From contig NZ_CABVHU010000017.1 of the NCBI RefSeq assembly GCF_902497855.1, forward strand, positions 1-64,000: DNA of 64,000 bases, in the 5' to 3' direction. Under the pieces are notes generated by a model. The model saw only the letters and a list, made by a program, of their open reading frames with translations, ran no database searches and was not told the origin of the DNA. The translations under genes and the position numbers were made by a program. Numbering within the stretch: the first letter of the stretch is position 1; every line of letters begins with the position of its first letter. The stretch is from Pseudomonas fluorescens. GTDB lineage: Bacteria > Pseudomonadota > Gammaproteobacteria > Pseudomonadales > Pseudomonadaceae. This document shows, piece after piece, positions 16,488 through 25,714 of the stretch.

Positions 16488-17246
16488 ATGACTCAGATTG
16501 CCCGCACCGTTGTCGTCACAGGTGCCGCCCAGGGGATCGGTCTGGCGATTGCCCAGGCGTTCGCTGCCCAAGGTGATTTCGTGGCCTTATGTGACATCAA
16601 CCTGGCCGCCGCAGAGCAGGCGGCAAGCCACTTGCCCAATGCCAAGGCGTACGCTGTCGATGTCACCAGCGAGGCGCAAATCGCGGCGTTCTTCGAGCAC
16701 CTTCTGGCAGAACGGCCGACCCTCGATGTACTGGTCAACAACGCAGGCCTGCAGCACATTTCGCCGGTTCAGGACTTCCCGCTCGACAAGTGGAACACCC
16801 TGCTGGCGGTGATGCTGACCGGCCCGTTCCTGATGAGTAAACACGCCCTGCCGAGCATGCTTGCGCAGCAGAGCGGACGCATCATCAACATCGCTTCGGT
16901 CCACGGCAAACTGGCTTCGCCGTATAAAAGCGCTTACATCGCCGCCAAACACGGATTGATCGGTTTCACCCGCGCCCTGGCGCTCGAGACCGCCAACCAG
17001 GGGATCACTGCCAACGCCCTGCTTCCCGGCGCGGTGCGTACCTCCCTGGTGGAAAACCAACTGCCCCTGCTTGCAGCCCAGGATGGCATCAGCGAGGAAG
17101 AGGCATTGCACCGGCACATTCTCGCTCGCCAGCCGATGAAGCGCCTGCTGGAGCCCGGTGAAATCGGTGACAGTGCGGTATTTCTCGCATCCCACGCAGC
17201 GCGCGCCATCACCGGCGAGTCGCTCAGCGTCTCGGGGGGCTGGTAA
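16488..17246 (+). CDS. SDR dehydrogenase, 3-hydroxybutyrate dehydrogenase-like
   Basis: A 252-residue SDR with TGAAQGIGLA (NAD binding), NNAGLQHISPVQDFP, NIASVHGKLASPYKSAYIAAK containing the catalytic Ser, Tyr and Lys, and C-terminal TGESLSVSGGW. The LQHISP and VHGKLASPYKSAY segments are characteristic of D-3-hydroxybutyrate dehydrogenases. GGGAGG precedes the ATG. Its stop and the MaoC-like gene start overlap as TAATG. With an acetoacetyl-CoA synthetase-like ligase upstream, a 3-hydroxyacid to 3-ketoacid step is plausible. The exact substrate may be a ring or branched analogue. Confidence 0.75.
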   Translation: MTQIARTVVVTGAAQGIGLAIAQAFAAQGDFVALCDINLAAAEQAASHLPNAKAYAVDVTSEAQIAAFFEHLLAERPTLDVLVNNAGLQHISPVQDFPLDKWNTLLAVMLTGPFLMSKHALPSMLAQQSGRIINIASVHGKLASPYKSAYIAAKHGLIGFTRALALETANQGITANALLPGAVRTSLVENQLPLLAAQDGISEEEALHRHILARQPMKRLLEPGEIGDSAVFLASHAARAITGESLSVSGGW

Positions 17247-18019
17247 TGCCGGCGAACCTCAGTCACCTCAAGGGCCATCGCTTTGCTGACTGCGATTGGT
17301 CGTTCACGCCCAAGCGCATCAGCGCGTTGAACCTGGCCATCGGCGTCACCCCGGATTGCGCCGGGCTGCCACCGACACTGGCGTTCAGCGCCGACATGGA
17401 TCACCAGGTCGTCGATCAACTGCTCGCCCTGACAGGCCTGGGGTCCCATCAACTACTGCACGGGGAGCAGCACTTCCACTACCACCATCCACTGCAACCC
17501 GGCTTGCGTTATAGCAGCCGCGCTGAACTGACCGAGGTGATCAAAAAGCCGCGTTTCAACCTGCTGCACAAGAAAACGCGCCTGCTCACCGCCGACGGCA
17601 GCCTGGCGTGTGAAATGCTCAGCATCTATGTCGCGGTGCCGGTACCTGGCCCGCCCAAGGTGGGTCCTGAAATGGCGGAGCAAAACGCTCGGCCGGTAAC
17701 CACCGCCAGGCCGATCAGCCGGGAGCAAATCAGCGCCTTCGCCCGCGCCTCGGGTGATCGGAACCCCGTGCATCTGGAGCCGGCCATCGCTTGCCGGGCC
17801 GGGCATGCCGATGTTTTCGCCCAGGGAATGCTGGGCATGGGCATGCTCGGCACACTGTTGAGTGCCACTAGCCTGCGACGGTTCGGTGTGCGATTCCTGT
17901 CGCCCATCGCGCTGGGCGATCAGCCTCGGCTGTATCAAACAGGCACCCGGTCACGGCAACTTGTACTCACCAATGAAAAAGGAAACATCCGAATCAGGGG
18001 TTACGCCGAGCTCGACTGA
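17246..18019 (+). CDS. MaoC-like double hot-dog hydratase/dehydratase
   Basis: A 257-residue protein with two hot-dog halves. The N-terminal half (about 1-135) contains LLHGEQHFHYHHPLQPG, typical of the non-catalytic FAS1-like dehydratase domain. The C-terminal half carries the MaoC hydratase motif FARASGDRNPVHLEPAIA, whose Asp and His are the catalytic pair of R-specific enoyl-CoA hydratases. The start overlaps the preceding SDR stop by one base. It would add water to, or remove it from, an acyl-CoA made by the upstream ligase. A 137-bp gap with small hairpins then separates it from the porin gene. Confidence 0.72.
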   Translation: MPANLSHLKGHRFADCDWSFTPKRISALNLAIGVTPDCAGLPPTLAFSADMDHQVVDQLLALTGLGSHQLLHGEQHFHYHHPLQPGLRYSSRAELTEVIKKPRFNLLHKKTRLLTADGSLACEMLSIYVAVPVPGPPKVGPEMAEQNARPVTTARPISREQISAFARASGDRNPVHLEPAIACRAGHADVFAQGMLGMGMLGTLLSATSLRRFGVRFLSPIALGDQPRLYQTGTRSRQLVLTNEKGNIRIRGYAELD

Positions 18020-18156
18020 ATAACCTTCAACGACTGATCAGCGAAAAAAAACGAATTTCAAAGTTCGTTCTACGGGATGACTCGTCCCGAAAAAAAGGAT
18101 CGTCGTTTAAACCCGATAGCTGGCTGTTCACCACAATAAAAACAAGAGGTCGAACC

Positions 18157-19398
18157 ATGCATTACCCGTCAAAAACCTTGTCCATCACCCTCGCAATCAG
18201 TACCAGCATCGTCGCTCAACAGGCGATTGCCGAATTCAACGACGATAGTCACTTGACGCTCGAGGCCCGTAACTTCTACATCAACCGTGATTTTCGGGAC
18301 AACCCCAACACGGCCCGTCACAAGGCTGAAGAATGGGGCCAGGGCTTCATGTTGCGTTACAGCTCTGGCTTCACCGAGGGCACGGTGGGCTTTGGCGTGG
18401 ATGCGCTCGGGCTGCTTGGCGTAAAACTGGATGCCGGCCGCGGCACGACCGGTGCGGGCGCCCTGCCCATGCAGAGTAATGGCGAGGTCCCGGACAGCTT
18501 TGGTTTTATCGGCCCTACCGCTAAAGTCAAAATGGCCAAGAGCCTGCTGACTGTCGGCACTCACGCACCGACCCTGCCGATCGCATTTCGCAATGACACC
18601 CGCTTGCTGCCGCAGACGTTTGAAGGCGCGCAGATCGTCTCCAGTGACATCGACAAGCTCACCCTGACCGGCGGCCAGTTTCGCGCCACCCGCCTGCGCA
18701 ACTCAACCAACTACGAAGACATGACCATGTTTGCCGACGGTTCCAGAGGGGGCGTCGCGGCTGACCGTTTCAACTATGCGGGCGCTACTTATGCGTTGCT
18801 GCCGAACTTGACCACCACCTACTTCTTCGCCGAGTTGCAAGACAACTACAGCCAGCACTACGGCAATCTCATTCACACCCAGCCATTGGCCGAGGGATTG
18901 AACCTGAGGTCGGAAGTCCGTTATTTCCAGAGTGAAAAAGAGGGGCGCACCAACGTCGACAACCGCAACCTGGGAACGATGTTCACCCTGTCCTACAAGG
19001 GTCACGCCCTCGGCGCCAGCTACCAGAACCAGAGCGGCGACACCGGCATGCCCTTCATCGGCGGCGGCACCGATCCATGGGCATTCAACACCGTCACCTA
19101 CCACCATTTCCTGCGCGCCAGGGAAGACTCCTGGCAGCTTCGCTACGACTATGACCTCGCCACCGTCGGTTTGCCCGGGCTGACGTTCATGACGCGCTAT
19201 GTGTCAGGCGACAACTTTGAAATCGCCGGCACCCACGCCAAGGAATGGGAACGCAATGTCGATATCGCTTATGTGGTTCAGGGCGGACCGCTGAAAAACG
19301 TCAACCTGCGGTTGCGCAACGTCGCCTATCGCGGGAACCGCACGACGGATATTGACGAAAACCGCATCATCGTAGGCTACACCTTCAAGTTTTGGTGA
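18157..19398 (+). CDS. OprD-family outer-membrane porin
   Basis: A 413-residue protein with a signal peptide ending near AIAEF, then DDSHLTLEARNFYINRDF and EEWGQGFMLRYSSGFTEGTVGFGVDALGLLG, hallmarks of OprD-type specific porins. The protein ends in FKFW, with the C-terminal aromatic residue needed for outer-membrane assembly. Alternating polar and apolar strands match an 18-strand barrel. The leader ACAATAAAAACAAGAGG (18133-18149) is CA-rich around the ribosome site and may be a Crc/Hfq target. The position downstream of an acid-uptake cluster suggests it admits the same carboxylate; this is inferred. Confidence 0.86.
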   Translation: MHYPSKTLSITLAISTSIVAQQAIAEFNDDSHLTLEARNFYINRDFRDNPNTARHKAEEWGQGFMLRYSSGFTEGTVGFGVDALGLLGVKLDAGRGTTGAGALPMQSNGEVPDSFGFIGPTAKVKMAKSLLTVGTHAPTLPIAFRNDTRLLPQTFEGAQIVSSDIDKLTLTGGQFRATRLRNSTNYEDMTMFADGSRGGVAADRFNYAGATYALLPNLTTTYFFAELQDNYSQHYGNLIHTQPLAEGLNLRSEVRYFQSEKEGRTNVDNRNLGTMFTLSYKGHALGASYQNQSGDTGMPFIGGGTDPWAFNTVTYHHFLRAREDSWQLRYDYDLATVGLPGLTFMTRYVSGDNFEIAGTHAKEWERNVDIAYVVQGGPLKNVNLRLRNVAYRGNRTTDIDENRIIVGYTFKFW

Positions 19399-19447
19399 GT
19401 ATTGCTCGCCGACATTTCAGCCAATGACCGCATAAGGAGTTTCTCAA

Positions 19448-20134
19448 ATGCACATAGATGCCGCCATCCGCTCGCGTAAGTCCGTTCGAAGCTTCATGCC
19501 GTGGAGCGTCCCCAAACCGGTGATCGAACATATTCTGAAGGTCGCCTCACGGGCACCCAGCGGCAACAACGTACAGCCCTGGCATGTCCATGTATTGACC
19601 GGCCAGGCCAAGCAACGCTTGTGCGACGATATAATCGCATCGGCGACCAACGAAGCCGGGCAGCATGCTGCCGAATATGAATACTACCCGACTGCCTGGT
19701 TCGAGCCCTATCAGCAACGTCGCCGCGAGGTGGGCTTCAGCCTGTACGAGAAGCTCGGCATCAAGCGCGACGATACAACGGCTCGCGACCAGCAAATGCT
19801 GCGCAACTACCAGTTCTTCGACGCCCCGGTCGGTCTGCTGATCAGCCTTGACCGCAGACTCAACACGGGCAGCTATATGGATTTAGGCATGTTCATCCAG
19901 AACATCCTGCTCGCCGCCAGGGGCCAGGGCTTGCACACTTGCGCCCAGGCTGCATTCGCCTGGTATCACCAGGTGATACGCGAGCATCTGCCGCTCGCGG
20001 ACAATGACATTCTGGTTTGCGGCATCGCTCTGGGCCACGAGGACCGTGACGCACCCGAGAACAGCCTTGAAACGCCACGGGAACCGGTTGAACGTTTTGC
20101 CTCGTTCCATGGTTTCATCACTGACGAGCCATAG
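19448..20134 (+). CDS. Nitroreductase-family FMN oxidoreductase
   Basis: A 228-residue member of the nitroreductase fold. It opens with IRSRKSVRSF (FMN phosphate contacts), followed by ASRAPSGNNVQPWHVHVL (FMN ring contacts) and YMDLGMFIQNILLAARGQGL near the middle. Such enzymes use NAD(P)H to reduce nitro compounds, quinones or enones. An AAGGAG-like site lies upstream of the ATG. It is 49 nt behind the porin and may be cotranscribed. Nothing in the sequence fixes a substrate, and a direct link with the alicyclic pathway is unproven. Confidence 0.8.
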   Translation: MHIDAAIRSRKSVRSFMPWSVPKPVIEHILKVASRAPSGNNVQPWHVHVLTGQAKQRLCDDIIASATNEAGQHAAEYEYYPTAWFEPYQQRRREVGFSLYEKLGIKRDDTTARDQQMLRNYQFFDAPVGLLISLDRRLNTGSYMDLGMFIQNILLAARGQGLHTCAQAAFAWYHQVIREHLPLADNDILVCGIALGHEDRDAPENSLETPREPVERFASFHGFITDEP

Positions 20135-20740
20135 CCAATCGGCAACTTGTTCCGGTGACCACTGCAATTGAAGCTTGTCTGCAACAATTTGCGCCACCGT
20201 TCAATTCTCCCAATTTGGACCTGCGGCGTACAGCGGGTCTGATCCCCCTGTCTCCGCCAGGATGCGCTGTATCGATGAGTGGTTTCGTTCAGTGTTGCAT
20301 CGACCGGTTGAATCCACAGCCAAAAGCTGTCATTCGGATGTGTCTATAAAGCCAGAGGTGATTCAATATTTAATCACCAGTCATTAACTACGATCTCAAC
20401 CACTCGGTAGCCGTGATGCCATTTGGGCCTGACGTTGAAGAGCCAGGGCTTTTTATGATGCGTAGTAGCGTGATCGATCAATGGCCCATGATTCCCCCCT
20501 GCAACGCTAACAATAAGCGAAGGTCGATATTCACCCCTGGTTGTCTCAAATTATTTACAGGAATAGCCAATCGGAATATACAATGGTTTTTTGCCTCAAA
20601 TTGGTATTTCAAAATTAAATGTTTTTGATGATTTAACTTGGATTATTTGATCCGATGACTATATTGATCAAGCGGAATCCCGCAACAACCAACAGATGAG
20701 GCTATGAGTGGATGCGCTTAATAGTTCATTGAGGCTCGCC
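20135..20740. other. Long intergenic stretch without a recognisable gene
   Basis: About 600 bp after the nitroreductase gene. The first part has normal GC content; from about 20330 it becomes AT-richer and continues so into the serine hydrolase gene. Short open frames at 20155-20387 show no family features I recognise. I see no tRNA, transposase or clear terminator here. The base shift suggests the left border of acquired DNA. Confidence 0.5.
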
Positions 20741-22072
20741 ATGAAAACAATAATGCCCAACAACGCGATCAAGTCATTAAAAATTTTCAGCTTGCTTGTC
20801 GGCAGTTTACTTTTGCAGGAAGCTTATGCCAGCCCTCTGGTGGCGTGCTATGGTTATATGATGCACTCTTGCCCAGAACCGGTCGATAGAATTATTCCTG
20901 ACCCTGAAAAAAGGTTTACCTGGAGTCAGAGTGAAAGGGTTATTGGTTCTAAAAATATGTACCACCTTTTTGCTGGTGATGTTTTTTTAAGCTCCGAAAA
21001 CAACATACAAAAACTACCGGCCGGCCAAACTATTTCAAATGTGGAATATAAGTTAGACAACAAAAAACTTGGCCTTGGCGACTACCTGAAAAATCAAAAC
21101 ATTGCGGGATTGTTGGTAATAAAGAACGGCAAAATTGTCCTGGAGCATTACGGTGACAGCATTAATGAGACGACGCTTTGGACATCCAGATCAGTTGCTA
21201 AATCCATTGTATCTGTACTCATTGGTGCGGCCATAAAAGACCATGCCATCGAATCTGTAGATACGCTGATCACGAAATATATTCCCGAGCTAGGAGGTAC
21301 GGCATGGGAAGGCGTAACGCTGCACCAACTCATGCAACATACTTCCGGCATACAATGGAGTGAGGACTATACTGATCCCAATTCCGATTTCGCCAAGATG
21401 ATTTTATGCGAGACTACTAAAGATTCTTACAGCTGTATCCTCTCGCTCGTTAGCGGCCTCGCCCGAAATCCCGGTGTAAAACCAGGAGAGCGCTGGAGTT
21501 ACAACACTGGTGGGGCTTGGTTGGTAGGTTTGGTGTTGGAACGTGCAACCGGGATGACCATCGCCAAATACTTGGAGAAAAAAGTGTGGCAGCCAGCTGG
21601 AATGGAGCGAGACGGTGTCTGGTATGCGCTTAAACCTGGAAAAGTTGATATGGGCGGCTATGGCTTCAATGCAACATTACGAGATTGGGGGCGCTTCGGT
21701 CTGTTGGTGGCCAATAATGGCGTACTTTCTAACGGCGAACACGTCCTGCCTGGCGACTGGATAAAGCGTTCTACGGATTGGACTAAAGCAGACGGATCCG
21801 TAAAGCCATGGGCTCCGAAGGGTCAGCATGGTTATCAGTGGTGGTATATGGGCTTTGCGTCCGGTGACGAGGCTTTCTATGCACCTACAAGTACCTTTAA
21901 TTCAGACGAATCCTTTTGGGCGTATGGCATTTTCGGCCAAGCGATCGCAATCAATCAGAAGGAAAAGTTGATTATGGTCCAGTGGTCCACTTGGGAGCAC
22001 GCTGAAGGACCTGATGTGTTGTATAGCGAGCAGGGTGTTTTCTTTAACTCCCTGATTCAAGCGTTGCATTAA
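20741..22072 (+). CDS. Secreted beta-lactamase-family serine hydrolase (6-aminohexanoate-dimer-hydrolase-like)
   Basis: A 443-residue protein with a signal peptide (IFSLLVGSLLLQEAYAS), the nucleophile motif SVAK within SRSVAKSIVSVLIG, HTSGIQWSEDY, and the tyrosine motif YNTGG. Overall it resembles class C beta-lactamase-like hydrolases and NylB-type amide hydrolases, which cleave esters, amides or lactams. GAGG lies upstream of the ATG at 20741; an in-frame GTG at 20708 is less likely. Codon use and base composition are clearly more AT-rich than all neighbours, and it stands alone with its own terminator, so recent acquisition is likely. The substrate is unknown. Confidence 0.78.
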   Translation: MKTIMPNNAIKSLKIFSLLVGSLLLQEAYASPLVACYGYMMHSCPEPVDRIIPDPEKRFTWSQSERVIGSKNMYHLFAGDVFLSSENNIQKLPAGQTISNVEYKLDNKKLGLGDYLKNQNIAGLLVIKNGKIVLEHYGDSINETTLWTSRSVAKSIVSVLIGAAIKDHAIESVDTLITKYIPELGGTAWEGVTLHQLMQHTSGIQWSEDYTDPNSDFAKMILCETTKDSYSCILSLVSGLARNPGVKPGERWSYNTGGAWLVGLVLERATGMTIAKYLEKKVWQPAGMERDGVWYALKPGKVDMGGYGFNATLRDWGRFGLLVANNGVLSNGEHVLPGDWIKRSTDWTKADGSVKPWAPKGQHGYQWWYMGFASGDEAFYAPTSTFNSDESFWAYGIFGQAIAINQKEKLIMVQWSTWEHAEGPDVLYSEQGVFFNSLIQALH

Positions 22073-22080
22073 TGCAGTAA

Positions 22081-22106
22081 AAAGAGGGGACTCCAGTCCC
22101 CTCTTT
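22081..22106 (+). terminator. Intrinsic terminator after the serine hydrolase gene
   Basis: AAAGAGGGGACT and AGTCCCCTCTTT form a 12-bp stem with a CC loop, ending in TTT and followed shortly by CCTTTT. The A-rich left flank means it could also work on the reverse strand. Confidence 0.75.
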
Positions 22107-22235
22107 CAGTCCTTTTACTGGTCTGGAGCATTCCTCGTGGATACGAGAAGGGGGTCGAATCCCTATCCCCACGTATGCTTCGCAAAGATAATCCAACGGC
22201 TGCATTCGTCCCGATCCTGACAGTCAAACCTGCTC

Positions 22236-22640
22236 TCAGGCCCCGTTGTGTGTCCGGGGCCGAGCGGCCAGTTGCGAGCGGGGCGTCAAGATGGCCAAGG
22301 CAACCGTCACGATCAAGAGCGCCGGCACGTCACCTGCCAAGTGCCCCATTTGCCCCGGCTGGGTGACCGTCTGGACGGCCATGATTGCTCCGTGTACGGC
22401 GCTAGACCACACGGTGAACCAGATCAGGCTCAGATTGGCTAATGGATCACGTGCGGCCAGGATCAAGAACACGCCAAGTGTGGCGTAGATGCCAACGATC
22501 ATCATCGGGTAGTCCGAGTGACCGACGTGCCAGGCCCAGCCGGACGGCCAGAACAACATAAGTGGGTAGAGAGCAAGGCACGCGAGGCCAGCCAAAACTA
22601 GAACGACGCGCAAATACCTGAGGCGATCGACTACGGTCAT
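22236..22640 (-). CDS. Small four-helix membrane protein (DUF6632-like)
   Basis: A 134-residue hydrophobic protein with four predicted membrane helices: VVLVLAGLACLALYPLMLFW, DYPMMIVGIYATLGVFLIL, LIWFTVWSSAVHGAIMAV and VPALLIVTVALAIL. Motifs HSDYPMMIVGIYA and HGAIMAVQTV recur in a small family of uncharacterised bacterial membrane proteins. The ATG at 22640 follows an AGGAG-type site. It is a single gene with no functional context: the next gene leftward is the convergent serine hydrolase, and the YdeI-like gene lies 137 bp upstream. No function can be assigned. Confidence 0.7.
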   Translation of the reverse strand: MTVVDRLRYLRVVLVLAGLACLALYPLMLFWPSGWAWHVGHSDYPMMIVGIYATLGVFLILAARDPLANLSLIWFTVWSSAVHGAIMAVQTVTQPGQMGHLAGDVPALLIVTVALAILTPRSQLAARPRTHNGA

Positions 22641-22777
22641 GGCGGACTCCTAATTGACCCCAAGTGGGGTGATAGCGCCTTCACGGGCTTGGTGGATAAC
22701 ATTCCTTGTTCTGTCGTCTATCCCTGACTAGGCCGGGCATTGTGACAGTCGGGGGCGTTTTCAACGCAATGCTCCAT

Positions 22778-23332
22778 TTAAGAATTTTCCGCCTCGGGCG
22801 CACGGAAGGCCTTACTGTAGTAGCCGGACGGGTCGAAACAGCAAACCTGCTTCTTGCCGGATGCAAGCATATCGCAGGCATCACCCATTCGTTTTGCGCG
22901 CGTCTTAAGTTGCTTGGCTGAAGTAATCCAGTGTATCCAGTCTACTCGTGCAAGGGTCGTCGTATTGTTCCAGACTTTACGAGCCTCGGGAGTGGCTGCC
23001 AGTGCCTCCAGAAAATCTGCTGGGATGTCAGGCTCGGGTTCCTTCTTCACAGGGGCAAGCTCTAGTGTAACGATGTCCCCAACGGCCGCGCCTGCGGCTT
23101 CGAGTAACGCTCTACTTACTTGCAGCCAATGGCTCAGCTGACCGTCCGGCTCAAGGGTTGCCTGGAAGTGGTGCCCATTGATTGTGCCTTCAACTGTCGT
23201 CCTTCCTCGCCTCGGAAGCTGTTCACTCGCGTCTCTTGGCAGTACCACGAACGCCCACGACGTATCATTACCAGGCTTTGCCGGACGAAGAAGCTTTGCT
23301 TCGAATCGGGATTTCACATCGATTGTTGTCAT
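22778..23332 (-). CDS. YdeI-like protein with DUF1905 domain
   Basis: A 184-residue cytoplasmic protein. The N-terminal part (about 1-95: FEAKLLRPAKPGNDTSWAFV through GAAVGDIVTLEL) matches the small beta-barrel DUF1905 domain, and the second part (PDIPADFLEALAATPEARKVW through RAKRMGDACDMLASGKK) matches the YdeI/OmpD-associated helical domain. GGAGGAG stands before the ATG. Members are widespread and sometimes linked to antimicrobial-peptide or stress survival, but a biochemical role is not established. It is transcribed leftward on its own. Confidence 0.72.
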   Translation of the reverse strand: MTTIDVKSRFEAKLLRPAKPGNDTSWAFVVLPRDASEQLPRRGRTTVEGTINGHHFQATLEPDGQLSHWLQVSRALLEAAGAAVGDIVTLELAPVKKEPEPDIPADFLEALAATPEARKVWNNTTTLARVDWIHWITSAKQLKTRAKRMGDACDMLASGKKQVCCFDPSGYYSKAFRAPEAENS

Positions 23333-23386
23333 TGCAACTCCTCCAACTAATGCGCCTGACTACTATCTGACGACATCACTGTCAGT

Positions 23387-24337
23387 TCAAGACCCACTGA
23401 GATCCTCCCAATAGGGAGGAACACCAATCGCATTGATGAAGTAGTCCCACACCACGCGAACCTTCTGGGAGCGAAGTCGATTCTCGGGGGAAATCAAATG
23501 TATCTGGCTTGGCGTCTGCTCAACCGAGCCCTCCCAATCGGGCAAAAGCTGAATGAGCTGCTTGTTGATGAAGCTCTCTCTACTGAAGAGCCAGGAAGGA
23601 AAAAACACAATCCCCCGCCCTGCGAGCGCCGCCTCTACCAGTACCTGCCCATTGTTGCTTCTGAGCGGCCCATGCACCTTGATGATTTTCACCTTGGCGC
23701 TGGCGGGCTTTCGAAAATACCAGCGCTGCGCCCCGCCTGTTCCCTTGTAGACCAGACACGCATGGTTCTGCAGGTCCTCTGGCGAAGCGGGTTTCCCATG
23801 CTTCGCCAGGTACTCTGCGCTAGCGCATAGCACGTATTGCTGGTCGCAAATTTTCCGGCCAATCAATCCGGAATCTTCCAGGTGCCCCACCCGAAATATG
23901 ATGTCTGCGCCCTCCTGCACCGGGTCGATAAAGGCATCGGTGACCGTCAGTTCAACCGTCAATTGCGGATACTGGTCATACAGGCCATTCAACAGCTTCG
24001 CGATATGCAGACTGCCGAACGCAACCGGCGCGTTGATCCGCACAAGGCCACGAATCTCGCCACCCTTGCCGGTGACTTCCTCATCTGCGGCATCCAGCAA
24101 CTCCAGCACTTCGCGGATCTGCACGTAATAGCGCTCGCCCGCATCCGTCAGCTTTACTGCGCGAGTATTGCGATACAGTAGCTGCTGGCCCACCTCCCGC
24201 TCCAGCGCCGCGATGAAGCGTGAAACGGAGGACGCAGGGACGCGAAAATGTCGAGCCGTCGCCGAGAAGCTGCCGGTCACGGCGACCATGGCAAAGTACC
24301 GGTGCGCTTTGAGGTGCATAGGGGAAGTCTCCAGCAT
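23387..24337 (-). CDS. LysR-family transcriptional regulator
   Basis: A 316-residue LysR protein with an N-terminal winged helix (HRYFAMVAVTGSFSATARHFRVPASSVSRFIAALE) and a C-terminal effector domain. GAGG precedes the ATG at 24337, which lies 2 nt beyond the stop of the upstream flavin oxidoreductase gene, so the two form one leftward operon. This is unusual for LysR genes, which are mostly divergent from their target. It probably regulates the reductase and itself. The effector is unknown; related regulators respond to electrophiles or redox stress. Confidence 0.85.
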   Translation of the reverse strand: MLETSPMHLKAHRYFAMVAVTGSFSATARHFRVPASSVSRFIAALEREVGQQLLYRNTRAVKLTDAGERYYVQIREVLELLDAADEEVTGKGGEIRGLVRINAPVAFGSLHIAKLLNGLYDQYPQLTVELTVTDAFIDPVQEGADIIFRVGHLEDSGLIGRKICDQQYVLCASAEYLAKHGKPASPEDLQNHACLVYKGTGGAQRWYFRKPASAKVKIIKVHGPLRSNNGQVLVEAALAGRGIVFFPSWLFSRESFINKQLIQLLPDWEGSVEQTPSQIHLISPENRLRSQKVRVVWDYFINAIGVPPYWEDLSGS

Positions 24338-24339
24338 GC

Positions 24340-25470
24340 TTACCCTCGATGGGGCGCGTAATCGACATAACCTTCGGCCCCGCCGCCGTAGAAGGTTTCG
24401 CGCCTGGCGTCGGTCAGAGGCCAGTCGTTCTGCAGGCGCGCCACCAGATCAGGGTTGCTGATGTAAGCGGTGCCAAACGCGGCGAGGTCGATGATGCCGT
24501 CATTGATCAGGTCTTGCGCACGTTGGCGCGACATGCCGCCAGCCAAAATGAGCGCTGTGTCAGGCAATTTCGATTTCATGGTCGACAGCAAATTGATAAA
24601 GGTCGCTGTCGGGCCGCCACCGCCACCCTCGGTACCCGGGGCAGGAAATCCGGACTGATCCATGACATGAACATAGGCCAGTTGCCGAGCGCCAATCTCT
24701 GTAGCAAGCGCAGTGTAGGTTTCATCGATCTGCTCGTACAACGGCATATCGAACAGTTGACCATAGGGCGAAATACGGATGCCCACACGGCTCGCGCCAA
24801 TCCGCGCAACCACGGCGTCGATGACTTCCAGGGTGAAGCGCAGACGATTTTCCAACTGATTGGCGCAGTACTGATCGGTGCGATCATTGACCAGCGGATT
24901 CATGAACTGCTCGAACAGATAGCCATTGGCGCCATGAATTTCTACGCCATCAAAACCTGCCTCGATCGCATTTTCGGCCGCCTGCGCGAACTCACCGACG
25001 ATCCGCGAGACCTCGGCCGTTGTGAGCTGGCGCGGCGCAGGTGGCTCTACCAGCGCCGGCTTGCCGTCAGCGTCGTAGCCGAAAGCTGTGGCGCCAACCG
25101 CTTGCTTCGACGTGGCGCTCACCGGCAGTTTCCCGCCATCCTGGATCGACGGATGCGAAACACGACCCACGTGCCAGATTTGCGCAAACATCTTGCCACC
25201 CACGGAATGAACCGAGTGGGTGGTGAGGCGCCATCCAGCGATTTGCTCGGGGGTGAAGATGCCGGGATTGAAGAGGTAGCCTTGACCTTCACGGGATATC
25301 GGCGTGCCCTCACTGACGATCAAGCCTGCGGTGGCGCGCTGCGCGTAGTACAACGCCACTCGCTCATCGGCGGCATCATGGGGTGCGCGAGAGCGGGTTA
25401 AAGGCGCCATCACGATACGATTTTTGAGCGTGGTGTTGCCCATGCGGAATTCTTCGAAGAGTTTCGACAT
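24340..25470 (-). CDS. Old-yellow-enzyme family NADH:flavin oxidoreductase (NemA/XenB-like)
   Basis: A 376-residue TIM-barrel flavoprotein with NRIVMAPLTRSRA, AQIWHVGRVSHPS (substrate-contact region), FDGVEIHGANGYLFEQFMNP containing the HGANGYL motif, and GIRISPYG. These are characteristic of OYE enzymes such as NemA and xenobiotic reductases, which reduce activated alkenes, nitrate esters or maleimides with NAD(P)H. ATG 25470 (MSKLFEEFRMGN) is preferred. ATG 25482 is in frame but lacks a ribosome site. It is followed 2 nt later by a LysR gene. The intergenic region upstream is shared with the divergent sigma-54 operon. Confidence 0.85.
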   Translation of the reverse strand: MSKLFEEFRMGNTTLKNRIVMAPLTRSRAPHDAADERVALYYAQRATAGLIVSEGTPISREGQGYLFNPGIFTPEQIAGWRLTTHSVHSVGGKMFAQIWHVGRVSHPSIQDGGKLPVSATSKQAVGATAFGYDADGKPALVEPPAPRQLTTAEVSRIVGEFAQAAENAIEAGFDGVEIHGANGYLFEQFMNPLVNDRTDQYCANQLENRLRFTLEVIDAVVARIGASRVGIRISPYGQLFDMPLYEQIDETYTALATEIGARQLAYVHVMDQSGFPAPGTEGGGGGPTATFINLLSTMKSKLPDTALILAGGMSRQRAQDLINDGIIDLAAFGTAYISNPDLVARLQNDWPLTDARRETFYGGGAEGYVDYAPHRG

Positions 25471-25714
25471 TGGAGTTTCCATATTTGATCGAGTGGGAGG
25501 ACGATCAGCTGAGCGACAGGTAAACACTGCAGGCTGTCTTGAACTCACGCCAAACGTCTGATGAGTTGCAACGATGGATCGATGCTAACTTCGGACGCGT
25601 GATGCAACAATCCACTCAAATCGCAAATGACTTTTGCTGTTTTAGCAACGCATGGACGATTGATACTCAAAACCACCCTGCAACATCATGCCCCCCTGTC
25701 ATCTGCCCACCGCC

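Noticed and set aside
18051..18110. Terminator after the MaoC-like gene
   Set aside because: Two small inverted repeats (AACGAA...TTCGTT; CGGGA...TCCCG) are present, but the homopolymer following them on the coding strand is A, not T, so termination is not supported.
20155..20387. Short genes in the gap after the nitroreductase
   Set aside because: Two overlapping frames of 64-70 codons in different phases with no ribosome sites or recognisable domains.
22133..22172. tRNA gene
   Set aside because: Only a variable-arm-like hairpin and a T-arm-like segment are visible. There is no D-arm, anticodon arm or CCA end in place, so it is reported only as a possible remnant.
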